Positions 33,273 through 39,442 of a stretch of DNA of 39,442 nucleotides are shown here, piece by piece. The DNA lies in NCBI RefSeq assembly GCF_001722485.1, contig NZ_LWGL01000014.1:1-39442 (forward strand), given 5' to 3'. A program made the translations under genes and the position numbers. The notes under the pieces are model-generated. The model was not told the origin of the DNA and ran no database searches. It was given only the letters and a program-made list of their open reading frames with translations. Position 1 is the stretch's first letter. Every line of letters begins with the position of its first letter. The DNA is from Cellulosimicrobium cellulans. Lineage in GTDB: Bacteria > Actinomycetota > Actinomycetes > Actinomycetales > Cellulomonadaceae.

Positions 33273-34019
33273 GTGAACGCTGCCGAGCCGTCCTCCGCGA
33301 AGCCGTCCCGCGCGTCGTCGGCGGGCCCGCGGGCCGAGTCCCGCCTGGCGCTCGTGCGCCGGGCGCGGCGCATCAACCGGGAGCTGGCGGTCACCCACCC
33401 TGACGCGCACTGCGAGCTGGACTTCACGACGCCGCTCGAGCTGCTGATCGCGACGGTGCTGTCGGCCCAGACGACGGACAAGCGCGTGAACCTCACGACG
33501 CCGGCGCTGTTCGCGCGGTACCCGGACGCGGCGGCGTACGCCGGCGCGGACCGCGGCGAGCTGGAGGAGATGCTGCGGCCGACGGGCTTCTTCCGTGCGA
33601 AGGCGCAGTCGGTCATCGGGATCGGGCAGGCGCTCGTCGAGCGGTTCGACGGCGAGGTGCCGGCCCGGCTGGAGGACCTCGTGACGCTGCCCGGGGTGGG
33701 CCGCAAGACCGCGAACGTGGTGCTGGGCAACGCGTTCGGCGTCCCGGGCCTGACGGTGGACACGCATTTCGGCCGTCTGGTGCGCCGGCTCGGGTGGACG
33801 CAGGAGGAGGACCCGGTCAAGGTCGAGCAGGTCGTCGGCGGGCTCGTCGAGCGGTCGGAGTGGACGATGCTGTCCCACCGGCTGATCTTCCACGGGCGTC
33901 GCGTGTGCTTCGCGCGCCGTCCGGCGTGCGGGGCGTGCAGCATCGCGCGCTGGTGCCCGTCGGCGGGCATCGGGGAGACGGACCCGGTGAAGGCCGCGTC
34001 GATGGTGAAGACGAGCTGA
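33273..34019 (+). CDS. nth: Endonuclease III
   Basis: A base-excision repair glycosylase/AP lyase for oxidised pyrimidines. It has 248 residues with about 25 non-conserved at the N-terminus. The helix-hairpin-helix [13 protein letters not shown] carries catalytic Lys145, and VDTHFGRL carries Asp163. The [4Fe-4S] cluster ligands are Cys212-x6-Cys219-x2-Cys222-x5-Cys228. [17 protein letters not shown] is the usual substrate-side motif. The GTG is six bases after a TAGCGT element. The crp-nth divergent pair is conserved across actinobacteria. Confidence 0.96.
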   Translation: MNAAEPSSAKPSRASSAGPRAESRLALVRRARRINRELAVTHPDAHCELDFTTPLELLIATVLSAQTTDKRVNLTTPALFARYPDAAAYAGADRGELEEMLRPTGFFRAKAQSVIGIGQALVERFDGEVPARLEDLVTLPGVGRKTANVVLGNAFGVPGLTVDTHFGRLVRRLGWTQEEDPVKVEQVVGGLVERSEWTMLSHRLIFHGRRVCFARRPACGACSIARWCPSAGIGETDPVKAASMVKTS

Positions 34020-34031
34020 GGCCTCGGGGCG

Positions 34032-34970
34032 TCAGTCCCGGGGGACCCGCGGGAGCCAGTCGAGCAGGAGGTCCGTGACCTCGTCGGGCGCCTCCTCGGG
34101 GAGGAAGTGCCCGGCGTCGGGGAGCACCTCGAACCGGAAGTCGCGCGCGAGCGCGGCGCCGTCGGCGTCGGCGAGGTCGCGCCGCAGCAGGCCGTCCCGC
34201 CCGCCGTGGACCTGGAGCGCGGGCACGGTGACGGGGCGGCGCAGGGCGGTGAGGAAGCGCCGCCCGTCCGGCCGCGGGGTCGAGCGCACGACCCACCGCA
34301 GCGACTCCATCGCGGTGTGCGCGGCGAACGGGATGCGCATGACGGTGCGGTACGTCTCGACGACGTCGTCGTCGAACGCGCGCGCCGCGCCGTCCGCGAG
34401 CACGCGGTCGACGAGGTCGCCGGAGACGAGTGCCCGCTCGGGGAAGGTGGGGACCTGGAAGAACGCGAGGTGGCGACGCGCCGCCGGGGTGAGCAGCCGG
34501 CGCATCGACGTGTGCATGCGGGCGGGGTGCGGCGCCGACAGCGCCGCGACGCCGGCCGTCACGGCGGGCTGGAGCGCGGCCATCGCCCAGGCGAGCGACC
34601 CGCCGGTGCCGTGCCCGACGACGACGGCACGGCCCGCGCCGAGCGAGCGGATCACCCCGGCGACGTCGCGCGTGCGGGTGGGGGCGTCGTAGCCGATCGG
34701 TGGCTTGTCCGACGCGCCGACGCCGCGCACGTCCATGGCCGCGACCCGGTACCCGGCGGCCGCGAGCGGCTCGACCTGGTGCCGCCAGGCCCACCAGAAC
34801 TGCGGGAACGAGTGCAGCAGCACCACGAGCGGTGGCCCGGGGTCGCGGACGCCGCGGTCGGACGGGCCGGCGAGGGCGACGTGGAACCGGGCCCCGTTCG
34901 CCGGGACGAGCTCGTGGCGCCAGGGGCCGTCCGGCAGGGCCGAGGTGAAGTCGGAGAGGTCTGCCGTCAC
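34032..34970 (-). CDS. Alpha/beta hydrolase, epoxide-hydrolase-like, glycine at the nucleophile position
   Basis: A 312-residue alpha/beta hydrolase of the epoxide-hydrolase-like group. Present are the oxyanion motif [12 protein letters not shown] (HxFP), [11 protein letters not shown], a cap domain, the acid region [11 protein letters not shown] and the catalytic His in [13 protein letters not shown]. The elbow reads [11 protein letters not shown]. Relatives have GHDWGG or GHSMGG, so the nucleophile position holds Gly. The protein is either inactive, uses the next Thr, or has another role. Its GTG overlaps the glnR stop as GTGA. Position near nth/crp recalls EphE (Rv3670) of M. tuberculosis. 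Confidence 0.87.
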   Translation of the reverse strand: MTADLSDFTSALPDGPWRHELVPANGARFHVALAGPSDRGVRDPGPPLVVLLHSFPQFWWAWRHQVEPLAAAGYRVAAMDVRGVGASDKPPIGYDAPTRTRDVAGVIRSLGAGRAVVVGHGTGGSLAWAMAALQPAVTAGVAALSAPHPARMHTSMRRLLTPAARRHLAFFQVPTFPERALVSGDLVDRVLADGAARAFDDDVVETYRTVMRIPFAAHTAMESLRWVVRSTPRPDGRRFLTALRRPVTVPALQVHGGRDGLLRRDLADADGAALARDFRFEVLPDAGHFLPEEAPDEVTDLLLDWLPRVPRD

Positions 34971-35764
34971 CCGGCAGAACCTACCGGGGCGCCGGCAGGG
35001 CCGTCACCCGGCCGGGCGGACCCGGGCGCGCCACCCGCGGGCTGCGGGTCGGCGAGGTCGGTGCCGTCGACGGCGCCGGGCTGCCGGCGGTCCTTGGGCG
35101 GGTCGAACCGGTAGCCGACGTTGCGCACGGTGCCGATGAGCTGCTCGTGCTCGGGGCCGAGCTTCGCCCGCAGGCGCCGCACGTGCACGTCCACGGTGCG
35201 CGTGCCGCCGTAGTAGTCGTAGCCCCACACCTCCTGCAGGAGCTGGGCGCGCGTGAACACGCGGCCCGGGTGCTGCACGAGGTACTTGAGGAGCTCGAAC
35301 TCCTTGTAGGTGAGGTCGATCGGGCGCCCGCGCAGGCGCGCGGTGTACCCGCTCGCGTCGATGGCGAGCTCGCCCGCGGAGATCTCCTGCGGCCCCTCGT
35401 CCGCCGGGCCCTGCGCGGACCGCTCGACGACGAGCCGCAGGCGCGCCTCGACCTCCGCGGGTGACGCGTTCTCGAGCAGCAGGTCGTCCGCGCCCCACTC
35501 CGCCGTCACGACCGTGAGCCCGCCCTCGGTGAGCACGAGCACGAGCGGCACCGTCAGGCCGGTCGCGTGCAGCAGGCGGCACGTCGTGCGCGCGGCGACG
35601 AGGTCACGCCGGGCGTCGAGGAGGACGACGTCCGAGTCCGGTGCGTCGACGAGCGCGGACGGCTCCATCGGCAGCACGCGGATGCGGTGGGACAGCAGTC
35701 CGAGCGCGGGGAGGACCTCCACGGAACCTCCCGTGGCGGGGGTGAGGATCAGCAGGTCGGCCAA
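34967..35764 (-). CDS. glnR: GlnR, OmpR-type nitrogen regulator, TTG start
   Basis: An orphan response regulator controlling nitrogen assimilation genes. The sequence follows Streptomyces GlnR closely: [31 protein letters not shown] with Asp50 retained, [20 protein letters not shown], and the winged helix [20 protein letters not shown] then [20 protein letters not shown] and [19 protein letters not shown] 35-residue Pro/Gly-rich tail follows. The TTG at 35764 is chosen because a perfect AAGGAGGTG lies six bases upstream. The GTG inside that Shine-Dalgarno (35773) has no spacing and cannot be the start. This gives 265 residues, near family length. It is coupled to the hydrolase. Confidence 0.95.
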   Translation of the reverse strand: MADLLILTPATGGSVEVLPALGLLSHRIRVLPMEPSALVDAPDSDVVLLDARRDLVAARTTCRLLHATGLTVPLVLVLTEGGLTVVTAEWGADDLLLENASPAEVEARLRLVVERSAQGPADEGPQEISAGELAIDASGYTARLRGRPIDLTYKEFELLKYLVQHPGRVFTRAQLLQEVWGYDYYGGTRTVDVHVRRLRAKLGPEHEQLIGTVRNVGYRFDPPKDRRQPGAVDGTDLADPQPAGGAPGSARPGDGPAGAPVGSAG

Positions 35765-35770
35765 GCCGGG

Positions 35771-35779
35771 CACCTCCTT
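35771..35779 (-). promoter_or_regulatory. Shine-Dalgarno AAGGAGGTG that fixes the glnR start
   Basis: A perfect anti-16S match on the minus strand, six bases before the TTG at 35764. Confidence 0.8.
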
Positions 35780-35893
35780 CCGCGGTCGCGGGCACGCGGG
35801 GTGCCGGCGGTCTCGTGGCTTCTCGTGGCGTCCGACGCCCACCTGCCGACGGGCGCGAGCGTCCGGCGGCGGTGCGTCGTCGGTCCGTGGTGG

Positions 35894-35988
35894 GTCACGG
35901 TACCGCGCGCCGGCGGTCCGGACCGTGACGTCTCACGACCGTGCCGCCGGAGGGCCGTGCCGGACGGTCGTGCCGGGGCGGCGGCACG
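35894..35988. promoter_or_regulatory. Cluster of three inverted repeats upstream of glnR
   Basis: The 312-bp gap between glnR and the divergent membrane-protein gene holds three nested or adjacent inverted repeats. They are GTCACGGT/ACCGTGAC (35894-35901, 35922-35929), CACGACCGT/ACGGTCGTG (35934-35942, 35964-35972) and CGTGCCG/CGGCACG (35969-35975, 35982-35988). The last two overlap, so their foldings are mutually exclusive. They could be operators or a leader structure. I see no gene in the gap. Confidence 0.45.
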
Positions 35989-36076
35989 GCCTGGCGCGGG
36001 GAGGTCTGCGACACTCTGTGGCGTGCTGCACGACTCGACGACCCGTCCGACTCCCCGAGCGGGGTGCTGACCGCTC

Positions 36077-36811
36077 GTGGACCTCTCGACCCGTGCCGTC
36101 GTCACGGCGTGCCTCGCCGCGGCCGTCGCCGTCGCCGCGTTCTTCGGCGCCCTGCCCCTCACGGTCGCGTCCGGGGCGCTCGCCCTGGCGGTCGCGATCG
36201 GCTGGCCCCGGCTCCTCGACATCCCCGTCCACGGCGGCACGCGCATCGTCATCGGCATCGCGGGCGTGGGCGCCGTCGCCGCGACGGCCGCCACGCAGGG
36301 AGAGCCCGCCCTGCGCCACCTCCCGGTGGTGCTGGCGCTGTCCATCGTGCTCGCGTTCGTCGCCGAGCTCCTGCGCCGTGACGGCCGTCCGCGCCTCACC
36401 GAGTCGCTCCTGGGCACCGTGAGCGGCATCGTCGTCGCGACGTCGTGCGCGGGCTGGATCGCCACGGGGCGCACCGACGCCGGGGCGTCGCTCGTGGTCA
36501 CGTGCGCGGTCGCGCTGGCGGTCGCGTCCGCGGTGTCGGCGCTCCCGCTGGGCGGCTGGCTCAACGCCGGGCTCACGCTCGCGCTCGCGGTCGCCGCGGG
36601 CGGGGCCGTCGGCTACGTCATGCCGGACCTCGACCTGCTCAGCGGCGTCTGGTCGGGCGTGGTGGCGGGCCTGCTGGTCGCGTCGCTGCACGCCCTGTTC
36701 GACCAGCTGCCGGACCTGCGCGGCCGGCTGGGCGCCTTCTCGGCGACCGCGCTGCCGGTCGCGGTCGGCGGCACGCTGATCTTCGTCGTCGGGCGCGTGA
36801 TCGTCGGCTGA
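36077..36811 (+). CDS. Multi-helix integral membrane protein of unknown function
   Basis: A 244-residue protein with seven to eight hydrophobic helices separated by very short loops (for example VVTACLAAAVAVAAFFGAL and LPVVLALSIVLAFVAELL). The only longer polar segments are LRRDGRPRLTES and FDQLPDLRGRLG. I recognise it only as an actinobacterial membrane protein type; no transporter or enzyme motif is visible. The GTG at 36077 is the best start for the first helix but has a weak G-rich Shine-Dalgarno. A 15-codon frame (36023-36070) ends six bases before it and might be a leader. It is divergent from glnR, so nitrogen control is conceivable. Confidence 0.75.
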   Translation: MDLSTRAVVTACLAAAVAVAAFFGALPLTVASGALALAVAIGWPRLLDIPVHGGTRIVIGIAGVGAVAATAATQGEPALRHLPVVLALSIVLAFVAELLRRDGRPRLTESLLGTVSGIVVATSCAGWIATGRTDAGASLVVTCAVALAVASAVSALPLGGWLNAGLTLALAVAAGGAVGYVMPDLDLLSGVWSGVVAGLLVASLHALFDQLPDLRGRLGAFSATALPVAVGGTLIFVVGRVIVG

Positions 36812-36846
36812 GCGCCGGCCGACGGGCGCGTTGAGGCTCGGGGCCG

Positions 36847-37230
36847 TCAGTACACGAGCGCCTGGGCGCCGTCGCGCAGCGACTCCTCGACGAAGACGGC
36901 CGCGCCGGCGATGCGCACGCCGGGGAGCACGGCGTCGCCGGTGATGCCGCGCCGCGCGGCGCACTGCGTGCAGACGGTGAGCGTGCCGGCCGCGAGCACG
37001 GCCTCGAGGAGGTCGGGCAGGGGAGCGGCGTGCTCGAGCTCGAGCTCGGCGGCCCGTCCCGGGAGGGCGAACCAGGCGGCCTCGCCGGTGAGCCAGACGC
37101 TGACCTCGACGCCCGCCGCGACGGCGGCGGCCGCGACGGTGAACGCCTGGTTCGCGGCCTCCGGCCGGTCGAGGCCGGACGTGGCCTTGACGACGAGGGA
37201 CCGGGCGGGACGGGCTGCGGTGTCGCTCAC
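36847..37230 (-). CDS. DsrE-family protein
   Basis: A 127-residue protein with the DsrE/TusD-like alpha/beta fold: LVVKATSGLDRPEAANQAFT (nucleotide-like first loop), AGVEVSVWLTGEAAWF, LLEAVLAAGTLTVCTQCAAR and DAVLPGVRIAGAAVFVEESL. The CTQC pair could be the redox or sulfur-carrying cysteines. The GTG at 37230 is six bases from a TACGCT element, indicating a leaderless mRNA. The neighbouring 37-residue membrane peptide is divergent from it across a 14-bp tandem repeat. Function unknown; sulfur relay or redox sensing fits the fold. Confidence 0.8.
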   Translation of the reverse strand: MSDTAARPARSLVVKATSGLDRPEAANQAFTVAAAAVAAGVEVSVWLTGEAAWFALPGRAAELELEHAAPLPDLLEAVLAAGTLTVCTQCAARRGITGDAVLPGVRIAGAAVFVEESLRDGAQALVY

Positions 37231-37236
37231 GTGCCG

Positions 37237-37242
37237 AGCGTA
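37237..37242 (-). promoter_or_regulatory. -10 element TACGCT, leaderless start
   Basis: TACGCT on the minus strand, six bases before the GTG at 37230. Confidence 0.6.
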
Positions 37243-37253
37243 GCGCCGGGCAC

Positions 37254-37346
37254 GATCGGTCGGGCTTGATCGGTCGGGCGTGATCGGTCGGGCTTGGTCG
37301 GTCGGGCGTGGTCGGTCGGGCGTGGCCGGTCGGGCGTGGCCGGGCC
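37254..37346. repeat. 14-bp tandem repeat, 6.6 copies
   Basis: Six full 14-base units (first GATCGGTCGGGCTT, later GGTCGGTCGGGCGT and GGCCGGTCGGGCGT) plus a 9-base partial unit. They fill the divergent spacer just upstream of the -10 elements of both flanking genes. The core CGGTCGGGC is invariant across the six full units; position 13 alternates T/G and the first bases drift from GATC to GGCC along the array. Confidence 0.92.
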
Positions 37347-37367
37347 GGGGGGCCGTGGCTCGGCCGG

Positions 37368-37373
37368 TAGGAT
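37368..37373 (+). promoter_or_regulatory. -10 element TAGGAT, leaderless start
   Basis: TAGGAT with seven bases to the ATG at 37381. Confidence 0.55.
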
Positions 37374-37380
37374 CGGGCCC

Positions 37381-37494
37381 ATGAGCCCGCACACCCTCGA
37401 GCTGATCTTCCTCGGCCTCCTGATCGCGGCGACCGTCACCATCACGTGGTTCGCCGGCTACGTCGTCTACAAGCTCTACAAGGGCCAGCGCTGA
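37381..37494 (+). CDS. 37-residue single-pass membrane peptide
   Basis: A tiny gene encoding MSPHTLELIFLGLLIAAT followed by a hydrophobic stretch and the basic end YKLYKGQR. One membrane helix spans about residues 7-30. It is credible because it has its own TAGGAT element seven bases before the ATG, clean codon usage, and a sensible positive-inside C-terminus. Function unknown; it may be a partner of a membrane complex. Confidence 0.7.
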   Translation: MSPHTLELIFLGLLIAATVTITWFAGYVVYKLYKGQR

Positions 37495-37513
37495 CGTCCT
37501 GCTGACGCGCGGC

Positions 37514-37531
37514 GACGTCGGCCCCGACGTC
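37514..37531. promoter_or_regulatory. 18-bp palindrome in the nitrobindin leader
   Basis: GACGTCGG-CC-CCGACGTC, a perfect 8-2-8 inverted repeat 20 bases after the 37-residue gene and about 88 bases before the next start. It is either an operator or a weak terminator. Confidence 0.4.
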
Positions 37532-37618
37532 CCGCCGACGACCTCCCCGCCGGGCGCACCACGCCCGCGCGCCCTCGTTCGCCCCACGCACCGACCTGTC
37601 GCCCGGAGGTGGCCGTCC

Positions 37619-38212
37619 ATGCCGTTCGAGTTCCCGGAGGGCCTCGCGCCCGAGGTGTACCCCCTCGCCTGGCTCGTGGGCCGCTGGCGCGGCGAGGGCG
37701 TGATCAAGTACCCCGGCATCGACGAGAAGGCGTTCGTCCAGGACGTCGTGTTCGACCACGACGGCGGCCCGTACCTGCGCTACGCGTCGACCCTGCGCGT
37801 GCTCGAGCCCGAGGTCCCGACGACGGTCCCCGACGAGGGCGAGTGGCCCGAGCGCGACCCCGAGGTCCTCGACGCGGCGGTCGAGGACGCGACCGTGTGG
37901 TCGACCGAGACGGGCTACTGGCGCGTGTCGACCGACCGCCCGGAGGGTCTCGACGACGACCGGCACCCGCTCGAGGTGCTGCTCGCCGACCCGGCGGGCC
38001 GGGTGTCGGTCTACCTGGGAGCCGTGGGCAACGGCCGTGTCGACCTCGCGAGCGACCTCATCGCGCGCACGGGGACCGCGGCGGAGATCACCGCCTCGAA
38101 GCGCCTGTTCGGCCTCGTCGAGGGCCAGCTGCTGTGGGTGTGGGAATTGGCGGCCTTCGGCGAGCCGTTGCAGTCGTACGCGTCCGCGAAGCTCAGCCGC
38201 CGCCCGGCCTGA
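37619..38212 (+). CDS. Nitrobindin-like beta-barrel protein lacking the haem-ligand His
   Basis: A 197-residue lipocalin-like barrel of the nitrobindin (THAP4 C-terminal, DUF1794) family. WLVGRWRGEG is the diagnostic GxWxGxG-type motif. True nitrobindins bind ferric haem and isomerise peroxynitrite through a His in the last strand. Here that strand reads GEPLQSYASAKLSR, with Tyr or Ser where the His is expected. This matches the subgroup known as ferric nitrobindin-like proteins, noted to lack the ligand. A GGAGGTG Shine-Dalgarno precedes ATG 37619. It is followed closely by the ygfZ-like gene. Confidence 0.88.
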   Translation: MPFEFPEGLAPEVYPLAWLVGRWRGEGVIKYPGIDEKAFVQDVVFDHDGGPYLRYASTLRVLEPEVPTTVPDEGEWPERDPEVLDAAVEDATVWSTETGYWRVSTDRPEGLDDDRHPLEVLLADPAGRVSVYLGAVGNGRVDLASDLIARTGTAAEITASKRLFGLVEGQLLWVWELAAFGEPLQSYASAKLSRRPA

Positions 38213-38220
38213 CCGGCGCC

Positions 38221-38244
38221 GTGCCCGCGTCCCGCGGCGGGCAC
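38221..38244 (+). other. Short hairpin before the ygfZ-like gene
   Basis: GTGCCCGC (38221-38228) pairs with GCGGGCAC (38237-38244), in the 49-bp gap between the nitrobindin-like and ygfZ-like genes. It is a possible weak terminator or stabilising structure upstream of a strong AAGGAGG Shine-Dalgarno. Confidence 0.4.
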
Positions 38245-38261
38245 CCACCAAGGAGGACACC

Positions 38262-39407
38262 GTGACGACCACCGGCCGGACCAGCCCGCTCCTCGCCCGC
38301 CACGGCGCCGTCGAGGCGTCCGGCCCCGACGCCGGGGTCGCGTGGCACTACGGCGACCCGGTGGGGGAGCAGCGCGCCCTGCAGACCGGCGGCGCCGTCG
38401 CCGACCAGTCGCACCTCGGCGTGGTCCGCGTCAGCGGTCCGGACCGGCTGAGCTGGCTGCACTCCATCACGTCGCAGGACCTCGCGGCGCTGCCGCCGCG
38501 CACGTCGACCGAGCTCCTCGTGCTGTCCCCGCAGGGCCACGTCGAGCACGCCGCTGCCGTCGTCGACGACGGCGAGGCGACGTGGCTCGTCACGGAGGGC
38601 TCGCACGCGGCCGACCTCGCCGCGTGGCTCGACCGCATGAAGTTCATGCTGCGCGTCGAGGTCGCGGACGTGAGCGACGAGTACGCCGCGCTCGGCGAGC
38701 CCGTCGACGCCGAGGGCGCCGAGGGCGAGCCCGTCACGTTGCGCGACCCGTGGCCGCGCGTCACCGGTGGCGGCACGCGCTACGGACCGCCCGAGGACGA
38801 GCACCCCGGGCGCGAGCGGCCGTGGCGGCTCGTGCTCGTGCCGCGCGCCGGGCTGGCCGACGCCGTCGCGGCGCGCGAGGCGGCGGGCTGGCGGCTCGTC
38901 GGCACGTGGGCGACCGAGGCGCTGCGCGTCGAGGCGTGGCGGCCCCGGCTCGCCACGGAGGTCGACCACCGCTCGATCCCGCACGAGACGGACTGGCTGC
39001 GCACCGCCGTGCACCTGCACAAGGGCTGCTACCGCGGCCAGGAGACCATCGCGCGCGTGCACAACCTCGGTCGCCCGCCGCGCCGGCTCGTCATGCTGCA
39101 CCTCGACGGCTCGGGGCACCTGCTGCCCGTCGCGGGGGCCGAGGTCACGCTCGACGGCCGCACGGTCGGCGCGGTGACGTCGGTCGGGCGCCACCACGAG
39201 CTCGGGCCGGTCGCGCTCGCCGTGGTCAAGCGCAGCGTGCCGGAGGACGCCGTCCTGCTCGTCGACTGCGAGGGCGGCGCGATCACGGCCGGCCAGGAGA
39301 CCGTCGTCCCGGGCGAGGGCGTGTCCGTCGACCGGCCGGCCGCGCGCGGCCCCGTCGCCCGGGGCCTGACGCCGCGGGGCGAGGGCGCGCCGTCGAGCAT
39401 GCTGTGA
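38262..39407 (+). CDS. ygfZ: YgfZ/GcvT-like folate-binding protein
   Basis: A 381-residue tetrahydrofolate-binding protein related to the glycine-cleavage T protein, thought to help repair or mature certain Fe-S proteins. The YgfZ signature KGCYRGQETIARVHNLG is complete, including the conserved Cys. The N-terminal part has DRLSWLHSITSQDL and LLVLSPQGHVEHAA as in GcvT-fold proteins. A 25-residue low-complexity tail ends the chain. GTG 38262 has AAGGAGG five bases upstream. Gene symbol is by family resemblance. Confidence 0.92.
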   Translation: MTTTGRTSPLLARHGAVEASGPDAGVAWHYGDPVGEQRALQTGGAVADQSHLGVVRVSGPDRLSWLHSITSQDLAALPPRTSTELLVLSPQGHVEHAAAVVDDGEATWLVTEGSHAADLAAWLDRMKFMLRVEVADVSDEYAALGEPVDAEGAEGEPVTLRDPWPRVTGGGTRYGPPEDEHPGRERPWRLVLVPRAGLADAVAAREAAGWRLVGTWATEALRVEAWRPRLATEVDHRSIPHETDWLRTAVHLHKGCYRGQETIARVHNLGRPPRRLVMLHLDGSGHLLPVAGAEVTLDGRTVGAVTSVGRHHELGPVALAVVKRSVPEDAVLLVDCEGGAITAGQETVVPGEGVSVDRPAARGPVARGLTPRGEGAPSSML

Positions 39408-39442
39408 CGACGGAGGACCGCGCGGGGGCGGGCGAGGGGTCC
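39404..39442 (+). CDS. Possible start of the next gene (3' partial)
   Basis: A GTG at 39404 overlaps the ygfZ-like stop as GTGA and the frame (MTTEDRAGAGEGS) stays open to the window edge. The GTGA arrangement is the common coupling mode here, but 13 codons are too few to identify or confirm it. Confidence 0.35.
   Translation, partial: MTTEDRAGAGEGS

Noticed and set aside
36023-36070. 15-codon leader peptide before the membrane protein
   Set aside because: No clear -10 element or Shine-Dalgarno and no run of regulatory codons; kept only as a remark.
37254-37346. Tandem 14-bp units as a CRISPR array
   Set aside because: Units are contiguous with no spacers and are too short; no cas genes nearby.

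Overview
The window is a piece of a very GC-rich actinobacterial chromosome, most like Micrococcales of the Cellulomonas / Cellulosimicrobium / Isoptericola type. I base this on base composition, dense GTGA/ATGA gene overlaps, many leaderless TANNNT-N6-start promoters, a GlnR/Crp/Nth/PonA set with the mycobacterial-style order, and a large secreted mannosidase with sugar-binding modules. Genus is an inference.

Region 1 (1-9694) is ordinary chromosome. It holds a secreted GH92 alpha-mannosidase entering from the left edge (its CBM6-like module is tandemly duplicated), a hairpin terminator, a coupled minus-strand pair (conserved glycosylase-annotated protein and APH-type kinase), a QPYG-rich membrane protein, an MmcQ/YjbR protein and an aldo/keto reductase.

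Region 2 (9828-27106) is an exopolysaccharide locus. A first plus-strand operon carries a WbaP/CpsE-type initiating phosphotransferase, two GT4 enzymes, a pyruvyltransferase, an unrecognised 117-residue protein, a Wzx-like flippase, an acyltransferase and a Wzy-like polymerase. Facing it is a minus-strand pair (GT4, WcaF-like acetyltransferase). A second plus-strand block has a WcaI-like GT, gmd, GDP-fucose synthase, a fused Wzz/BY-kinase, UDP-glucose dehydrogenase and a CAP-domain lipoprotein. The predicted product is a Wzx/Wzy-made polymer containing fucose and glucuronic acid with acyl and pyruvyl groups, a colanic-acid-like recipe in a Gram-positive. A leaderless mini-IclR-type regulator and a tRNA-Pro(CGG) close the region.

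Region 3 (27671-35764) is a conserved actinobacterial block: metallophosphoesterase, class A PBP, DUF4177, RidA, Crp, Nth, alpha/beta hydrolase and GlnR. Compared with M. tuberculosis (Rv3683 back to Rv3670), WhiB4, the two ArsA/GET3-like ATPases and the metallo-beta-lactamase-fold protein are absent. The slot between ridA and crp is a 719-bp gene-free stretch. It holds the most unusual signal in the window: two ~100-nt hairpins in opposite orientation, one just behind ridA and one just behind crp. They share a nearly identical 47-49-nt C-rich loop, while their stems have diverged with base pairing preserved by four compensatory substitutions.

Region 4 (36077-39442) contains a membrane protein, a DsrE-like protein, a 14-bp tandem repeat, a 37-residue membrane peptide, a nitrobindin-like protein lacking the haem-ligand histidine, and a YgfZ-type folate-binding protein, with a possible next gene running off the right edge.
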